A stretch of DNA of 64,000 bases from Haliea sp. (GTDB lineage Bacteria; Pseudomonadota; Gammaproteobacteria; Pseudomonadales; Halieaceae): positions 62,001 to 126,000 of the forward strand of contig JADJAL010000059.1 in the NCBI GenBank assembly GCA_016704305.1. Direction: 5' to 3'. The notes beneath the pieces were generated by a model. The model worked only from the letters and a program-made list of their open reading frames with translations, searched no databases and was not told the origin of the DNA. Below are positions 18,340 to 27,421 of the stretch, in pieces. The first letter of the stretch is position 1, and each line of letters starts with the position of its first letter. The translations under genes were made by a program, and so were the position numbers.

Positions 18340-20304
18340 TTGCCGCGCGTTCTTGTCCCCATCCTGCTGGCGGCAGTGCTGCTCGGCGCCTGCTCGAAGT
18401 TCGATGACCCGTCGCTGCAGCCGGCGTTCGATCCCGCGCTGGCGCTGAAACCCCAGCCCAAGGCGGCCGTGGAATTCGATGCCAACCGCAACCTGTTCTT
18501 CGGCGACCTGCACATCCACACCAGCCTTTCCACGGACGCCTATGTGTTTGGCGTGCGTTCGCTGCCGGAGGATGTCTACACCTTCGCGCGCGGCGGCACG
18601 ATCGAGCACGGCGCTGGATACCCGATCCGTATCGCGCGGCAGCTGGATTTCGTCGCGGTCACCGACCACGCGGAATACATGGGCCAGGCGCGCCTGGCGA
18701 ACCTCGATGTGCCGACGACGCGACGCCCGCTGCGTGAACTGCTGCTCGACGGCAGCCGCCTCAGCATCACGCTGGCGTGGGCCAAGACCACGTCCTTTAT
18801 CCGCTTCAAGGGTTTTGGCTTCGGCGTGGACCAACCCGATCCGGTGGTGAACCGCGCGGCCTGGCAGATGACGATAGACGCGGCGCAGAAGCACAACGAG
18901 CCCGGCGTGTTTACCGCGTTCATCGGCTACGAATGGTCGGCGTTTGTCGGCTCGCCTTCCGTGCACATCCACCGCAACGTGATTTACCGTGGCGACGAGG
19001 TGTCCGAACTGCCGTTCAGTTACCTGGACAGTTCGCGGCCCGAGGACTTGTGGGCCTTCCTGCAGCGCGAGAACGATGCCGGACGCACGGCGTTTGCGAT
19101 TCCGCATAACGCCAACCTGAGCGACGGCAATATGTACCGCGCCGTGGACTCGGACGGTAAGCCGATCACCGCCGGGTATGCCGCGATGCGCAGCCGCTAC
19201 GAGCCGCTGAGTGAAATACTGCAGGTGAAAGGTGCATCGGAAACCCACCCGTTATTATCCAGCCTGGACGAGTTCGCGGATTTTGAGATAGCCGGCGTGG
19301 TGCCCAGTGTCGGCGAGGTCGATCTCGATACGATCAGGGGTTCGTATACCCGCGACGCGCTGCGCCTCGGCTTGCAGCTGTCGCACAAGGAAGGCTTCAA
19401 CCCGTTCGATTTCGGCGTGATCGGTTCCAGCGACAGCCACAACGCCAGCTCGCCCAGCGACGAGAACAACTATCACGGCAAACTGCCGCTGATGGATGGC
19501 AGCGCCGGCCTGCGCACGGACCGGGCGACGGTGCTGCCGCCGGGCGCAACACCGGTCACGCGCTGGGGCTCCGGTGGACTGGCGGGCGTGTGGGCGCAGG
19601 AGAATACGCGCGAGTCACTGTTCGACGCGCTGCGCAGGAAGGAGACCTTCGCCACCAGTGGGCCGCGCATCAGCGTGCGCTTCTTCGGCGGCTGGCTGTA
19701 TGACGAAGGCCATTCTCAATTCATGCCCGACCTTGTCGCGCAGGCGTATGCGTCGGGTGTGCCGATGGGCGGGCAACTGCTTGCCGCACCAACTGGCAGA
19801 AGCCCCACGTTCCTGCTGGTGGCGATGAAAGATCCCGAGGGCGCCAACCTCGACCGCGTGCAAATCATCAAGGCCTGGGTGGACGCGCAGGGCGACAGCC
19901 ACGAAAAAGTGTTTGACGTAGCCGCATCGGGTGGACGCATGCCCGGTAGCGCTGACACGAAGGGCGCAGGCACGACTGGCGCAAGCACGGCAGGCGCAGG
20001 CACGCTGCCGCCGGTAGGCAACACGGTCGATATTGCCGCTGCAACGTACACCAACACGATCGGCGCTGCCACGCTGGCCACGGTGTGGACGGACCCCGAA
20101 TTTGACGCGACCCAGCCCGCGCTGTACTACGCGCGCGTACTGGAAATACCGACGCCGCGCTGGTCGACCTTCGATGCCAGGACACTGGGCGTGGAGCCGA
20201 TGGCGCCCGCGACGCTGCAGGAACGCGCGATCACCTCGGCGATCTGGTACACACCCGATGTCACCAGTACCCAGCTAGTGAGCCCAAATCCGCATGGCCT
20301 TTGA
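18340..20304 (+). CDS. DUF3604 lipoprotein (PHP-like putative metal hydrolase)
   Basis: 654 residues of the DUF3604 family. Starts at a TTG, with a signal ending in the lipobox L-G-A-C. The PHP-like metal ligands are visible: G-D-L-H-I-H-T near residue 50, V-T-D-H-A-E-Y near 108 and G-S-S-D-S-H-N near 365, suggesting a periplasmic metal-dependent phosphoesterase-like enzyme; the family is uncharacterised as far as I know. An Ala/Gly/Thr-rich insert of about 25 residues occurs near residue 545. The gene lies between the acyl-CoA ligase (17-base gap) and the enoate reductase (11-base overlap), so it is embedded in that operon. Confidence 0.88.
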   Translation: MPRVLVPILLAAVLLGACSKFDDPSLQPAFDPALALKPQPKAAVEFDANRNLFFGDLHIHTSLSTDAYVFGVRSLPEDVYTFARGGTIEHGAGYPIRIARQLDFVAVTDHAEYMGQARLANLDVPTTRRPLRELLLDGSRLSITLAWAKTTSFIRFKGFGFGVDQPDPVVNRAAWQMTIDAAQKHNEPGVFTAFIGYEWSAFVGSPSVHIHRNVIYRGDEVSELPFSYLDSSRPEDLWAFLQRENDAGRTAFAIPHNANLSDGNMYRAVDSDGKPITAGYAAMRSRYEPLSEILQVKGASETHPLLSSLDEFADFEIAGVVPSVGEVDLDTIRGSYTRDALRLGLQLSHKEGFNPFDFGVIGSSDSHNASSPSDENNYHGKLPLMDGSAGLRTDRATVLPPGATPVTRWGSGGLAGVWAQENTRESLFDALRRKETFATSGPRISVRFFGGWLYDEGHSQFMPDLVAQAYASGVPMGGQLLAAPTGRSPTFLLVAMKDPEGANLDRVQIIKAWVDAQGDSHEKVFDVAASGGRMPGSADTKGAGTTGASTAGAGTLPPVGNTVDIAAATYTNTIGAATLATVWTDPEFDATQPALYYARVLEIPTPRWSTFDARTLGVEPMAPATLQERAITSAIWYTPDVTSTQLVSPNPHGL

Positions 20305-22351
20305 GACGCTGTTCTCGCCGCTTCGCATCGGCTCCATGGCATTACCCAACCGCATTGTCATGTCGCCGATGACGACCGATTACGGCAACCTCGAACAGGA
20401 ACCCACCGAGCGATTGATGGCGTATCTGGAAGCGCGCGCGCGAGGCGGCGTGGGCCTGATCACGCTGGAAGTGTGCTCGGTCGCGCTCGACCATCGCTAC
20501 ATGGCCAATTCACTCAGCCTGGCGGAGGATCGCTTTATTCCCCTGCACCGGGAGCTGGTCGACAGGATTCATCGCCACGGCGCGAAAATCCAGCCGCAGA
20601 TCACGCACCCGGGGCCGGAGTCACTCGCACCGTTCTTCGAACGCAAGCCGGGGTTCGGCCCCAGCGTGTGTGTGAATCCCGCCGGCATGCAGTCGTGCAG
20701 GCCGCTGGAGCTCGCGGAGATTCCTGGGGTCATCGCGCAGTACGCCGCCGCGGCGGTGCGCGCAAAAGAGGCGGGCTACGACGGCATCGAGCTGCACGCC
20801 GCCCATGCGTACATGCTGCTCGGTTCGTTCCTTTCGCCACTGCGCAATGCGCGCCGGGATGAGTACGGCGGCAAGACATTGGAGACGCGCGCCCGGTTGC
20901 TGCTGGAGACGCTCGAAGCGGTGCGAGCGGCGGTGGGCCCCCAATTCCCGATAACCGTGAGCCTCTCCGGCTACGAACGCTTTCCCGGCGGTCGCGCGAT
21001 CAACGAAACGCAGCGCCTGGCGCAGATGCTGGTGGCGGCGGGCGCGAGCGCGTTCCGGGTCAGCGGCGGCACCACGGACAGTCTGGTGACGGCGATGGTG
21101 ATGAGCAGTGATTTCCCCGACGCCATCAATGTCGCCCAGGCCCAGGCGATCAGGCAGGTGGTGGATGTGCCGGTGATGGTGGTGGGGCGCATCCACACGC
21201 CGGAGCACGCCGAACGCATTCTCGCCGCCGGGCGGGCCGACCTGATCGGCATGGCGCGCCCCTTCCTCGCGGACCCGGAGTGGCCCAACAAGGCGCGCGC
21301 CGGCAAGGCCAGCCAGATTCGCCGCTGTATCTCCTGCGAGAACTGTATCGACAGCATGCGCAAGGCACAGAATCTCAACTGCGCGGTGAATGCGGCCACT
21401 GGTCGGGAGCTGAGTTATGTACTGACGCCGACCGCACAGCGCAAGCATGTGGTGGTGATAGGCGGCGGTCCCGCCGGCATGGAAGCCGCGCGCGTGGCCG
21501 ACCTGCGCGGACACCGCGTCACGCTGCTGGAACGGCAGGGACGCCTCGGCGGTTCCATGCTGCTCGCGTCCACCGTGCATGCGGAGAACGAAGCGTTCTT
21601 CCAGTGGCTGACACAGCAGGTGAAGGACTCCTCGGTAGATTTACGCCTGGGGACGGAGGCGAGTGCGGAACTGCTGTTTGACCTGAAGCCGGACGCCATC
21701 GTCGTCGCCACCGGCGCGCGCGTGGCAACGCCTGACATCCCCGGATCTGATCAGCCCAATGTATTCAGCGGCGCGCAGTTGCGACGCGTGATGGAAGGGC
21801 AGGCAACGGCTGCGGACTTCACATTCCTGCCGACACCACTACGCAATCTGGCCACAGCGTTTATGCGCGCGATCAGCACCTATCTGAAACCGGCCCTGCT
21901 GCGCAACATCACCCGCCTGTGGCTGCCACTCGGTCGCCGCGTGGTGATTGTCGGCGCGGACCTGGCGGCCATAGAACTCGCTGAATTTCTCTGCCAACGC
22001 GGGCGCACGGTGCAGATACTGGAAGCGGGCAAGCGCGTGGCGCCGGAGGTGGGACACAAGCGCCTGACGGAGCACACGGACAGGCTGGACAGGTTGGGCG
22101 TGACGATCAACACCGAGACGGCCTGCGAGGCGATCACCGGCAAGGTCGTGCATTACCGCACCGCAACGGGTGCAAGTCGCACGCTCACCGCCGATTCCAT
22201 CATCCTTGCCGGTGAGCCAGTGGCGGCTACAGAACTGTACGATAGGGTAAAGGACCTGGCGCACGAGGTGCATGCGATTGGCGATTGCACCGGCCTGGGA
22301 TTGATCCGCAAAGCCACCGATGAAGGGATGCGGGTGGGCTGCGCGCTATGA
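20294..22351 (+). CDS. NADH:flavin oxidoreductase / 2,4-dienoyl-CoA reductase-like enoate reductase
   Basis: 685 residues with the old-yellow-enzyme plus FAD/NAD architecture of 2,4-dienoyl-CoA reductase, BaiCD and BaiH. Residues 1-350 are the FMN TIM barrel (F-S-P-L-R-I-G start, H-A-A-H-A-Y-M-L motif). Next is a 4Fe-4S cysteine cluster (R-C-I-S-C-E-N-C, then N-C-A-V-N), then an FAD domain (I-G-G-G-P-A-G-M-E-A-A) and a nucleotide domain. It reduces an enone or dienoyl-CoA. The position after an acyl-CoA ligase and near a ketosteroid-dehydrogenase-like enzyme suggests reduction of ring double bonds of a steroid- or terpenoid-like CoA ester; this last step is inference. Confidence 0.9.
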   Translation: MAFETLFSPLRIGSMALPNRIVMSPMTTDYGNLEQEPTERLMAYLEARARGGVGLITLEVCSVALDHRYMANSLSLAEDRFIPLHRELVDRIHRHGAKIQPQITHPGPESLAPFFERKPGFGPSVCVNPAGMQSCRPLELAEIPGVIAQYAAAAVRAKEAGYDGIELHAAHAYMLLGSFLSPLRNARRDEYGGKTLETRARLLLETLEAVRAAVGPQFPITVSLSGYERFPGGRAINETQRLAQMLVAAGASAFRVSGGTTDSLVTAMVMSSDFPDAINVAQAQAIRQVVDVPVMVVGRIHTPEHAERILAAGRADLIGMARPFLADPEWPNKARAGKASQIRRCISCENCIDSMRKAQNLNCAVNAATGRELSYVLTPTAQRKHVVVIGGGPAGMEAARVADLRGHRVTLLERQGRLGGSMLLASTVHAENEAFFQWLTQQVKDSSVDLRLGTEASAELLFDLKPDAIVVATGARVATPDIPGSDQPNVFSGAQLRRVMEGQATAADFTFLPTPLRNLATAFMRAISTYLKPALLRNITRLWLPLGRRVVIVGADLAAIELAEFLCQRGRTVQILEAGKRVAPEVGHKRLTEHTDRLDRLGVTINTETACEAITGKVVHYRTATGASRTLTADSIILAGEPVAATELYDRVKDLAHEVHAIGDCTGLGLIRKATDEGMRVGCAL

Positions 22352-22459
22352 CGCGCAATGCGTGCCGCCTGTCACGCTACGGCATCGCCCGCGTTGAAAA
22401 GGCATTTCGCTTCGGTCTATCATGCGTTGCAATAATTATCCGAAGAGCGGAGAAAAAGT

Positions 22460-22813
22460 ATGGGCGGAATTGAACTGGGCCTCTGGGATTATCTTACGTT
22501 CGTCGCGTTGATAATCTTTGCAGTCGCGGCAGTCGTGGTGCTGGTGGTGGTCGCTGGACTGCCAGGCAAGATTGCCATATCTCGCAACCATCCGGATGCT
22601 GAAGCGGTGAAGATGATGGGCTGGGCCGGGTTGCTGGCTGTCGTGCCGTGGATTCAGGCATTCATCTGGGCGTTCAAGCCGACCGATATCATCGATATCC
22701 GCCGCTGGGCGGCGGAGGAACGTGAGGAAATCGCAAAAGATATCGCCCGTCTGCGCGGGGAAGAGCCCGCCGTTGCAGCGAGCGACAATCCGCCCTCGAA
22801 TACCGCAAGCTAG
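22460..22813 (+). CDS. DUF3302 inner-membrane protein (YiaW-like)
   Basis: 117 residues with two predicted membrane helices (about 10-35 and 50-70) separated by P-G-K-I-A-I-S-R-N-H-P-D-A, then a charged cytosolic tail. The pattern matches the DUF3302 family (E. coli YiaW), which is found beside an HlyD-type adaptor (YiaV), exactly as here. GGAG precedes the ATG. It probably supports or forms the inner-membrane part of the export system encoded downstream. Confidence 0.75.
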   Translation: MGGIELGLWDYLTFVALIIFAVAAVVVLVVVAGLPGKIAISRNHPDAEAVKMMGWAGLLAVVPWIQAFIWAFKPTDIIDIRRWAAEEREEIAKDIARLRGEEPAVAASDNPPSNTAS

Positions 22814-22856
22814 ATAAAAAACTGATTCGCACCTAAGACACCGGGGACGTAACACG

Positions 22857-24008
22857 ATGGCAGCCGCACTGCTGATTTGCATCATTTATGCCGCCATCGT
22901 CTGGCTGGTATTTTTCAAATTCAAATGGCTGAAGTTCTCGATACCCTGGGCGGTGGTGTCCTGTTGGGTCGGCCTGCATCTGATACTGGTGTTCCTGGTG
23001 GGCATGCGCTTCATGACGCCCAGCAGCAGTACTGCCACCATCGTCCAGTACACGATCCAGTTGGTGCCGCGCCTGCCCGAGCCCACGTTGGTCACTGACG
23101 TACTGGTTGGGCAGAACCAGCCCGTGAAGAAGGGCGATCCACTCATTCAGTTTGATCGCCGCCCCTATGAGTACAAGGTGCAGCAAATGCAGGCTCTGGT
23201 CGCCGAGGCGAAACAGAACGTGAAGGTGCTGAAAGCCGATGTAGACGTGGCGCAGCAGAAAATCGCGATGGCGCAGGCGCAGCTGGACTTCGACCTGTTC
23301 GGCGAACAGCTGGCCTCCGGGCTGGCGGGCAAGGGCGCCGGTTCGGTGGAGGAGTCGCAGCGCGCGAATGCGCAGGCCAAGGTCGGCCAGGCCACGTTGC
23401 AGGAAGCACGCGCGGAACTGGTGGCGGCCCAGGCGCGCTACGATTCACAGATCGATGGTGTGAACACCTCGGTCGTCAACGCCGAGGCGAAGCTGCAGGA
23501 GGCGCAGTACTATCTGGAGAACACCACCATCTACGCCCCCGAGGATGGCCGCATCATGAACCTGCAGGTTCGTCCCGGCATGGTGTCCGGCATCGTGCGC
23601 TTTGGCGCAATCGCGTCCTTTATCTGCGATGACGACCGCTACCTGCTGGCCACCTACAACCAGGAAAACCTGAAATTCGTCAAACCGGGGCAAGAAGTAG
23701 AGGTGGCGCTCGGTCTCTACCCCGGGCAAATATTCAACGCCACGGTCGCGGATATCTGGCAGGGCAGTGGCGCGGGACAGTTCCTGCCCAGCGGCACGCT
23801 GTCGATCTACAACCCGCCGCCGCCCGAGGCGCCAGAGGGCCAGTTTGCCGTCAAGATTGTGTTCGACGCGCCCGACCAGTCGCAGTTTCCGATCGGCGGC
23901 CAGGGCATCGCGGCCATCTACACGGAACATACCAGTTTCGCGTACCTGCGGCGTATCGCCGTGCGCATCAAGGCGTGGGGATACTGGCTCTATCCTCTCC
24001 CGATTTAG
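22857..24008 (+). CDS. HlyD-family membrane fusion protein (YiaV-like)
   Basis: 383-residue periplasmic adaptor. One or two N-terminal membrane helices, then a biotinyl-lipoyl half (V-L-V-G-Q-N-Q-P-V-K-K-G-D-P-L), a long coiled-coil hairpin (residues about 105-215, rich in Ala/Gln), the second lipoyl half (I-Y-A-P-E-D-G-R-I) and a C-terminal beta-barrel. It bridges an inner-membrane partner and an outer-membrane factor. It is preceded by the DUF3302 gene (43-base gap) and followed by an outer-membrane factor gene (16 bases), so the three form one operon. No MFS, ABC or RND pump gene is present between them. Confidence 0.9.
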   Translation: MAAALLICIIYAAIVWLVFFKFKWLKFSIPWAVVSCWVGLHLILVFLVGMRFMTPSSSTATIVQYTIQLVPRLPEPTLVTDVLVGQNQPVKKGDPLIQFDRRPYEYKVQQMQALVAEAKQNVKVLKADVDVAQQKIAMAQAQLDFDLFGEQLASGLAGKGAGSVEESQRANAQAKVGQATLQEARAELVAAQARYDSQIDGVNTSVVNAEAKLQEAQYYLENTTIYAPEDGRIMNLQVRPGMVSGIVRFGAIASFICDDDRYLLATYNQENLKFVKPGQEVEVALGLYPGQIFNATVADIWQGSGAGQFLPSGTLSIYNPPPPEAPEGQFAVKIVFDAPDQSQFPIGGQGIAAIYTEHTSFAYLRRIAVRIKAWGYWLYPLPI

Positions 24009-24024
24009 CGCTGGAAGCCGCCGG

Positions 24025-25494
24025 ATGATTGCAGCGATGTGGAGAAGAACCTGCAGCGACGCGCGTATCGCCGTTGCCTGTGGCGTGTTGCTGTCCAGCG
24101 CCTGGCTTTCCGGTTGTGCGCTTACCACGCCGCCGCAGCGCTCCGAGGTGCTGCAGCGTGCGCTGCCTGAAAGCACCACCATACCGCAGGGCTGGCAGCA
24201 GGCGGGTAGCCTGCCGGGTGAAGTCGGGGATAACTGGCTGGCAAGCTTTAACGATCCGCAACTGCAGGCGGCCATCAGCGAGGCGCTTGCGCACAACACG
24301 GACCTGCGCCAGGCCGCCAGCACGGTATTGATCGTCGCCCAAAGCATCAATCTGGCCGAGGCACAGATGTTGCCGCAAATTGGTGGCGAACTCGGGGAGA
24401 CGCGCACCCGCGATTTCGACGAGCACAATACCAATGCCGCCGACCAGGCCAACGTGGTGCTGGCGTGGGAGCTGGACATCTGGGGTCGATTGCGCGCGCA
24501 GAAAGACGCGGCGCAAGCCAATTACGCCACCGCTGCGCTGGACTACGCCTACGCCCGGCAATCGCTGGCGGCGACCACGGCCAAGAGCTGGTTTGCCGCC
24601 GTGCAAGCCACGCAGCTGCTGGCCCTGGCGCAACAGTCCGAGGCGATTTACGCGAGCCTGCTGACGATCAGCCAGGTGCGCGAGCGCGCCGGCAAGGTGG
24701 CCGAGTTCGACGTGATACAGGCGCAGGCGTCCCTGGATGGTGCGCAGGCATCGCTTCAGGACGCCTACAACAACCTGGCGATCGCCAAGCGCAATCTGGA
24801 GTTGTTGATGGGGCGCTACCCGGCGGCTGAAATTGCGGTCGCGCTGCAATCCTCAACCCTGCCGCCTGCGGTTGACGGCTCCGCGCCGCTCAGTCTGTTG
24901 GGCAGGCGTCCCGATGTACTCGCGGCGGAACAACAGGTGATCAGCGCGTTTCGCATGCTGGAGGCCGATCGGCTGGCACTGCTGCCCGATTTCGCGTTCC
25001 AGCTGGAAGTGGGACGCTTCAGCGATAACGTCATATCGCTGCTGGACCTGAACCCGTGGATGGGCCACGCCGAATTCGGCATGCAAATCCCCATTTACGA
25101 GGGCGGTGCGCTGGTGGCACAAATCGCGATTGGCGACGCACAGGAGCAGGCGGCGGTTGCCAATTACGGCAGCGTCGTCCTCAATGCCTTCAATGAAGTC
25201 GAGACCGGTCTCGGCAACGAGCACTACTACAGCAAGCGCCTGGTCTACGTCGACCGCGCTGTGGGCTCGCTGGACCAGGCGGTGCAACTGGCAAATGATC
25301 GCTATCAAGCAGGCGCTTCCGACATGCAATCCGTGTTGCAACTGCAGGCGAGAGAACTGGCCACCCAGGCCAGCGCGATCGATCTGCGCTATGCGCTGCT
25401 GGCCAACCGGGTAGGCCTCTACCTCGCGCTGGGGAGCAGTTTTGACAGCGCGCCGATGGTGTCGCCGGAGCTGGCGGGCTTGCTCACGCCCTGA
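24025..25494 (+). CDS. Outer-membrane efflux lipoprotein (NodT/OprM type)
   Basis: 489-residue TolC-superfamily outer-membrane factor with a lipoprotein signal (L-S-G-C-A-L). The two repeated helical halves typical of RND outer-membrane channels are visible; each contains a long Ala/Gln-rich coiled coil, with the T-D-L-R-Q-A-A motif in the first and G-R-R-P-D-V-L-A-A-E-Q-Q in the second. ATG at 24025 chosen; ATG at 24037 is also possible. Located right after the HlyD-type adaptor, it forms the outer-membrane exit duct of that system. Confidence 0.92.
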   Translation: MIAAMWRRTCSDARIAVACGVLLSSAWLSGCALTTPPQRSEVLQRALPESTTIPQGWQQAGSLPGEVGDNWLASFNDPQLQAAISEALAHNTDLRQAASTVLIVAQSINLAEAQMLPQIGGELGETRTRDFDEHNTNAADQANVVLAWELDIWGRLRAQKDAAQANYATAALDYAYARQSLAATTAKSWFAAVQATQLLALAQQSEAIYASLLTISQVRERAGKVAEFDVIQAQASLDGAQASLQDAYNNLAIAKRNLELLMGRYPAAEIAVALQSSTLPPAVDGSAPLSLLGRRPDVLAAEQQVISAFRMLEADRLALLPDFAFQLEVGRFSDNVISLLDLNPWMGHAEFGMQIPIYEGGALVAQIAIGDAQEQAAVANYGSVVLNAFNEVETGLGNEHYYSKRLVYVDRAVGSLDQAVQLANDRYQAGASDMQSVLQLQARELATQASAIDLRYALLANRVGLYLALGSSFDSAPMVSPELAGLLTP

Positions 25495-25530
25495 GCAACG
25501 ATCAATCTGGCCGATCTGTCACGGCACCAA

Positions 25531-26454
25531 TCAGGGCAGCAATTCAATCGCCCGATGCAGCGGGTTGATCAGCGCCAGGATGACCAACAGCGCAACGGAC
25601 ATGGCGACGAATACTTTCTCGCTTGCCAGCGGGGCCAGCGGTTCGTCCAGCAGGGCGTGAATGCGTTGTTCGGTGCGATTGCCGACAAACGCAAGGCTGG
25701 CGACTGGCGCGGCCTGCTGTTGCAACCTCGCCACGCGAATCAGCGCGGCAGCCACGGATTCCCGCGATAGCTGCGCCGCCGCGCGCAGATCGCAGGCCTT
25801 CTCGCAGCTCAGCTTCAAATCATCCAGCGCGCGTTGCGCCAAACGCCGCGGCAGCGGCGCGGTCAGCATCCGACCGACCAACAGGCGCAGGTTGTCGCGC
25901 CGTTGCCGGTGGGCCGCTTCGTGATGAAGGATGCAGTCGATGTCCTGTTCTGAACACGCTGCCTGCATGCCCGCAGAGATAAAAATTTTCGGTTTGAGCC
26001 AGCCCAGCGTGAACGCCGTCGGCTGCGCGGAGGCCAACGTAATATAGCCGCCGCTGTCATCGCCGATTCTTGCCAGGTGATCACACAGTCGCCGCGCCGG
26101 CAGCCACTGCCTGCGCAGGCAACGCACCAGTGTATACAGCGTCCAACTCGTGAGCAGTGCCGCTGGCAGCACAGCCAGTGTCGACTGCGGCCCGTGCATA
26201 TGGCATTCGCTGCTGTGGCAGTGCCCGGCGACCAGCCACTGCGCAAGGTCGGGCGAGTACAGCACATAACTGGCGAGCAACGCCGCGCAAGGCGCGAGCG
26301 CCAGCCAGCCAAGCAGCATCGTGCTGGCCTGCGACGGATCTATCGATTGCAGCGTCGGCTGCAACCAGCGGTAGATGCCGGCCTGCAGTACGCCTAACAG
26401 CAGCCACAACGCCAGTACGCACAGCAGGATGGAGGAAAGTAGCGACAGCATCAT
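25531..26454 (-). CDS. M56-family membrane metallopeptidase (BlaR1-like sensor)
   Basis: 307 residues: several membrane helices (residues about 5-30, 45-70, 90-110 and 280-300), a cytosolic zinc protease motif H-E-A-A-H at 178-182 with a downstream E, and no penicillin-binding sensor domain. A loop at residues 78-87 is rich in His and Cys (G-H-C-H-S-S-E-C-H-M-H), suggesting metal sensing. M56 proteases usually cleave a BlaI-type repressor, and such a repressor gene lies immediately upstream with overlapping or abutting ends. The gene is convergent with the efflux operon. Confidence 0.87.
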   Translation of the reverse strand: MMLSLLSSILLCVLALWLLLGVLQAGIYRWLQPTLQSIDPSQASTMLLGWLALAPCAALLASYVLYSPDLAQWLVAGHCHSSECHMHGPQSTLAVLPAALLTSWTLYTLVRCLRRQWLPARRLCDHLARIGDDSGGYITLASAQPTAFTLGWLKPKIFISAGMQAACSEQDIDCILHHEAAHRQRRDNLRLLVGRMLTAPLPRRLAQRALDDLKLSCEKACDLRAAAQLSRESVAAALIRVARLQQQAAPVASLAFVGNRTEQRIHALLDEPLAPLASEKVFVAMSVALLVILALINPLHRAIELLP

Positions 26455-26866
26455 TCATCCCCCGTCGTTCCAGCCGCTGCTGCACCAGCGCATCGAGTCG
26501 GTCCAGCGTATCGTCGTCGAAGCGATCGGCGAAATCGACAAAGCTGCTGAGGATAGGCTCCAGGCTGCCGTTGTGCAGTTGGCGAATCACGCCGCCGAGC
26601 AATTTGCCCAACAACTCCGCACGGCCCAAACGCGCGCGATACACGTAGGCATGCCCACGCTTCTCGCGCTCGACCAGCGCTTTCCTGTGCAGTCGCTCCA
26701 GCGTGGATTGCACCGTGCTCAGGCTGCTGGCATGCGCGGCGGAGAGCTGCTGCCTCAAGGTGTGCGCAGATTGATTCGGCGCGTCCCACAATGCCTTGAG
26801 CAACGTGAGCTCCAGCTCGCCCAGATGCGGCAGCGTATTACTCGGTTTGGGCGGCTTTCTTATCAC
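26451..26866 (-). CDS. BlaI/MecI/CopY-family transcriptional repressor
   Basis: About 136 residues: winged-helix DNA-binding domain (L-G-E-L-E-L-T-L-L-K-A-L-W, then L-S-T-V-Q-S-T-L-E-R-L, and K-R-G-H-A-Y-V-Y) and a helical dimerisation tail. The family is derepressed when a partner M56 protease cleaves it. The 3' end is uncertain: a run of five G on the coding strand (26459-26463) puts the frame past the expected stop and into the protease gene out of frame. One base fewer or more gives a stop overlapping the M56 start (R-R-G-stop or R-R-G-D-E-stop). I take the short form as correct. Confidence 0.82.
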
Positions 26867-27091
26867 TCACTTTTACCTTGAAAAAACCGATCATCGCTCG
26901 GTGTTTCGGCGCTGTTCTTTAATGTGCGCGTAAATGCACAAGATATTGATATATATAACAATTATGTTTGATTGGCTGTTATTCGATGACTATGCTTGCG
27001 GCCAAATTCGGCTTAACCATAGCGCAATAGAAATTGGAGTCAAGACTTGCTGAAATTCGGACGTGATTCGGTTTGTTTTTGATCGAGCGAC

Positions 27092-27211
27092 GGCGAATGT
27101 GGGTTGTAGCTTTCGCTGGGACGCGCCAAAAAGCGCACATCCATGTGCAGGCTCGCGTGGCGACGTCCTGTCGCCACACGGTCCCAGCGAAAGCTACAAC
27201 CCACATTCGCC
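27092..27211 (+). repeat. Nested hairpin element, copy A
   Basis: Perfect 31-base inverted repeat: arms at 27092-27122 and 27181-27211 flank a 58-base core (27123-27180). The core contains its own small hairpins: GCGC-caaaaa-GCGC, GCACAT-cc-ATGTGC, and GTGGCGAC-gtcct-GTCGCCAC. The core recurs in opposite orientation in copy B, but the arms do not. No coding capacity and no terminal target duplication recognised. Confidence 0.95.
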
Positions 27212-27293
27212 TGCAACTTGATTCTCGAGTTTTCAAACTGAACCACCAACAAAAAGTCGCACGATACCCAGTTTGAAAGTACGAGAGCGTGGA

Positions 27294-27421
27294 TGAAGGA
27301 GGATGCGGGTGCTGCGTATCAGTGGGACCGTGTGGCGACAGGACGTCGCCACGCGAGCCTGCACATGGATGTGCGCTTTTTGGCGGGTCCCACTGATACG
27401 CAGCACTCGCATCCTCCTTCA
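27294..27421 (-). repeat. Nested hairpin element, copy B (same core inverted, different arms)
   Basis: Arms of 35 bases at 27294-27328 and 27387-27421, inverted with one mismatch, surround a 58-base core (27329-27386). This core equals the reverse complement of copy A's core at 57 of 58 positions. The arm sequence is unrelated to that of copy A except for the last bases next to the core (GGGAC on both). It lies in the leader of the TonB receptor gene. Confidence 0.95.

Noticed and set aside
25531..26866. Single long reading frame joining BlaI to part of the M56 gene in another frame
   Set aside because: Beyond about residue 132 it reads M56 DNA in the wrong frame and resembles nothing; a one-base change in the five-base run gives a normal stop.
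27092..27421. CRISPR or transposon end interpretation of the hairpin elements
   Set aside because: Only two copies, inverted to each other, no spacer structure, no transposase and no target duplication recognised.
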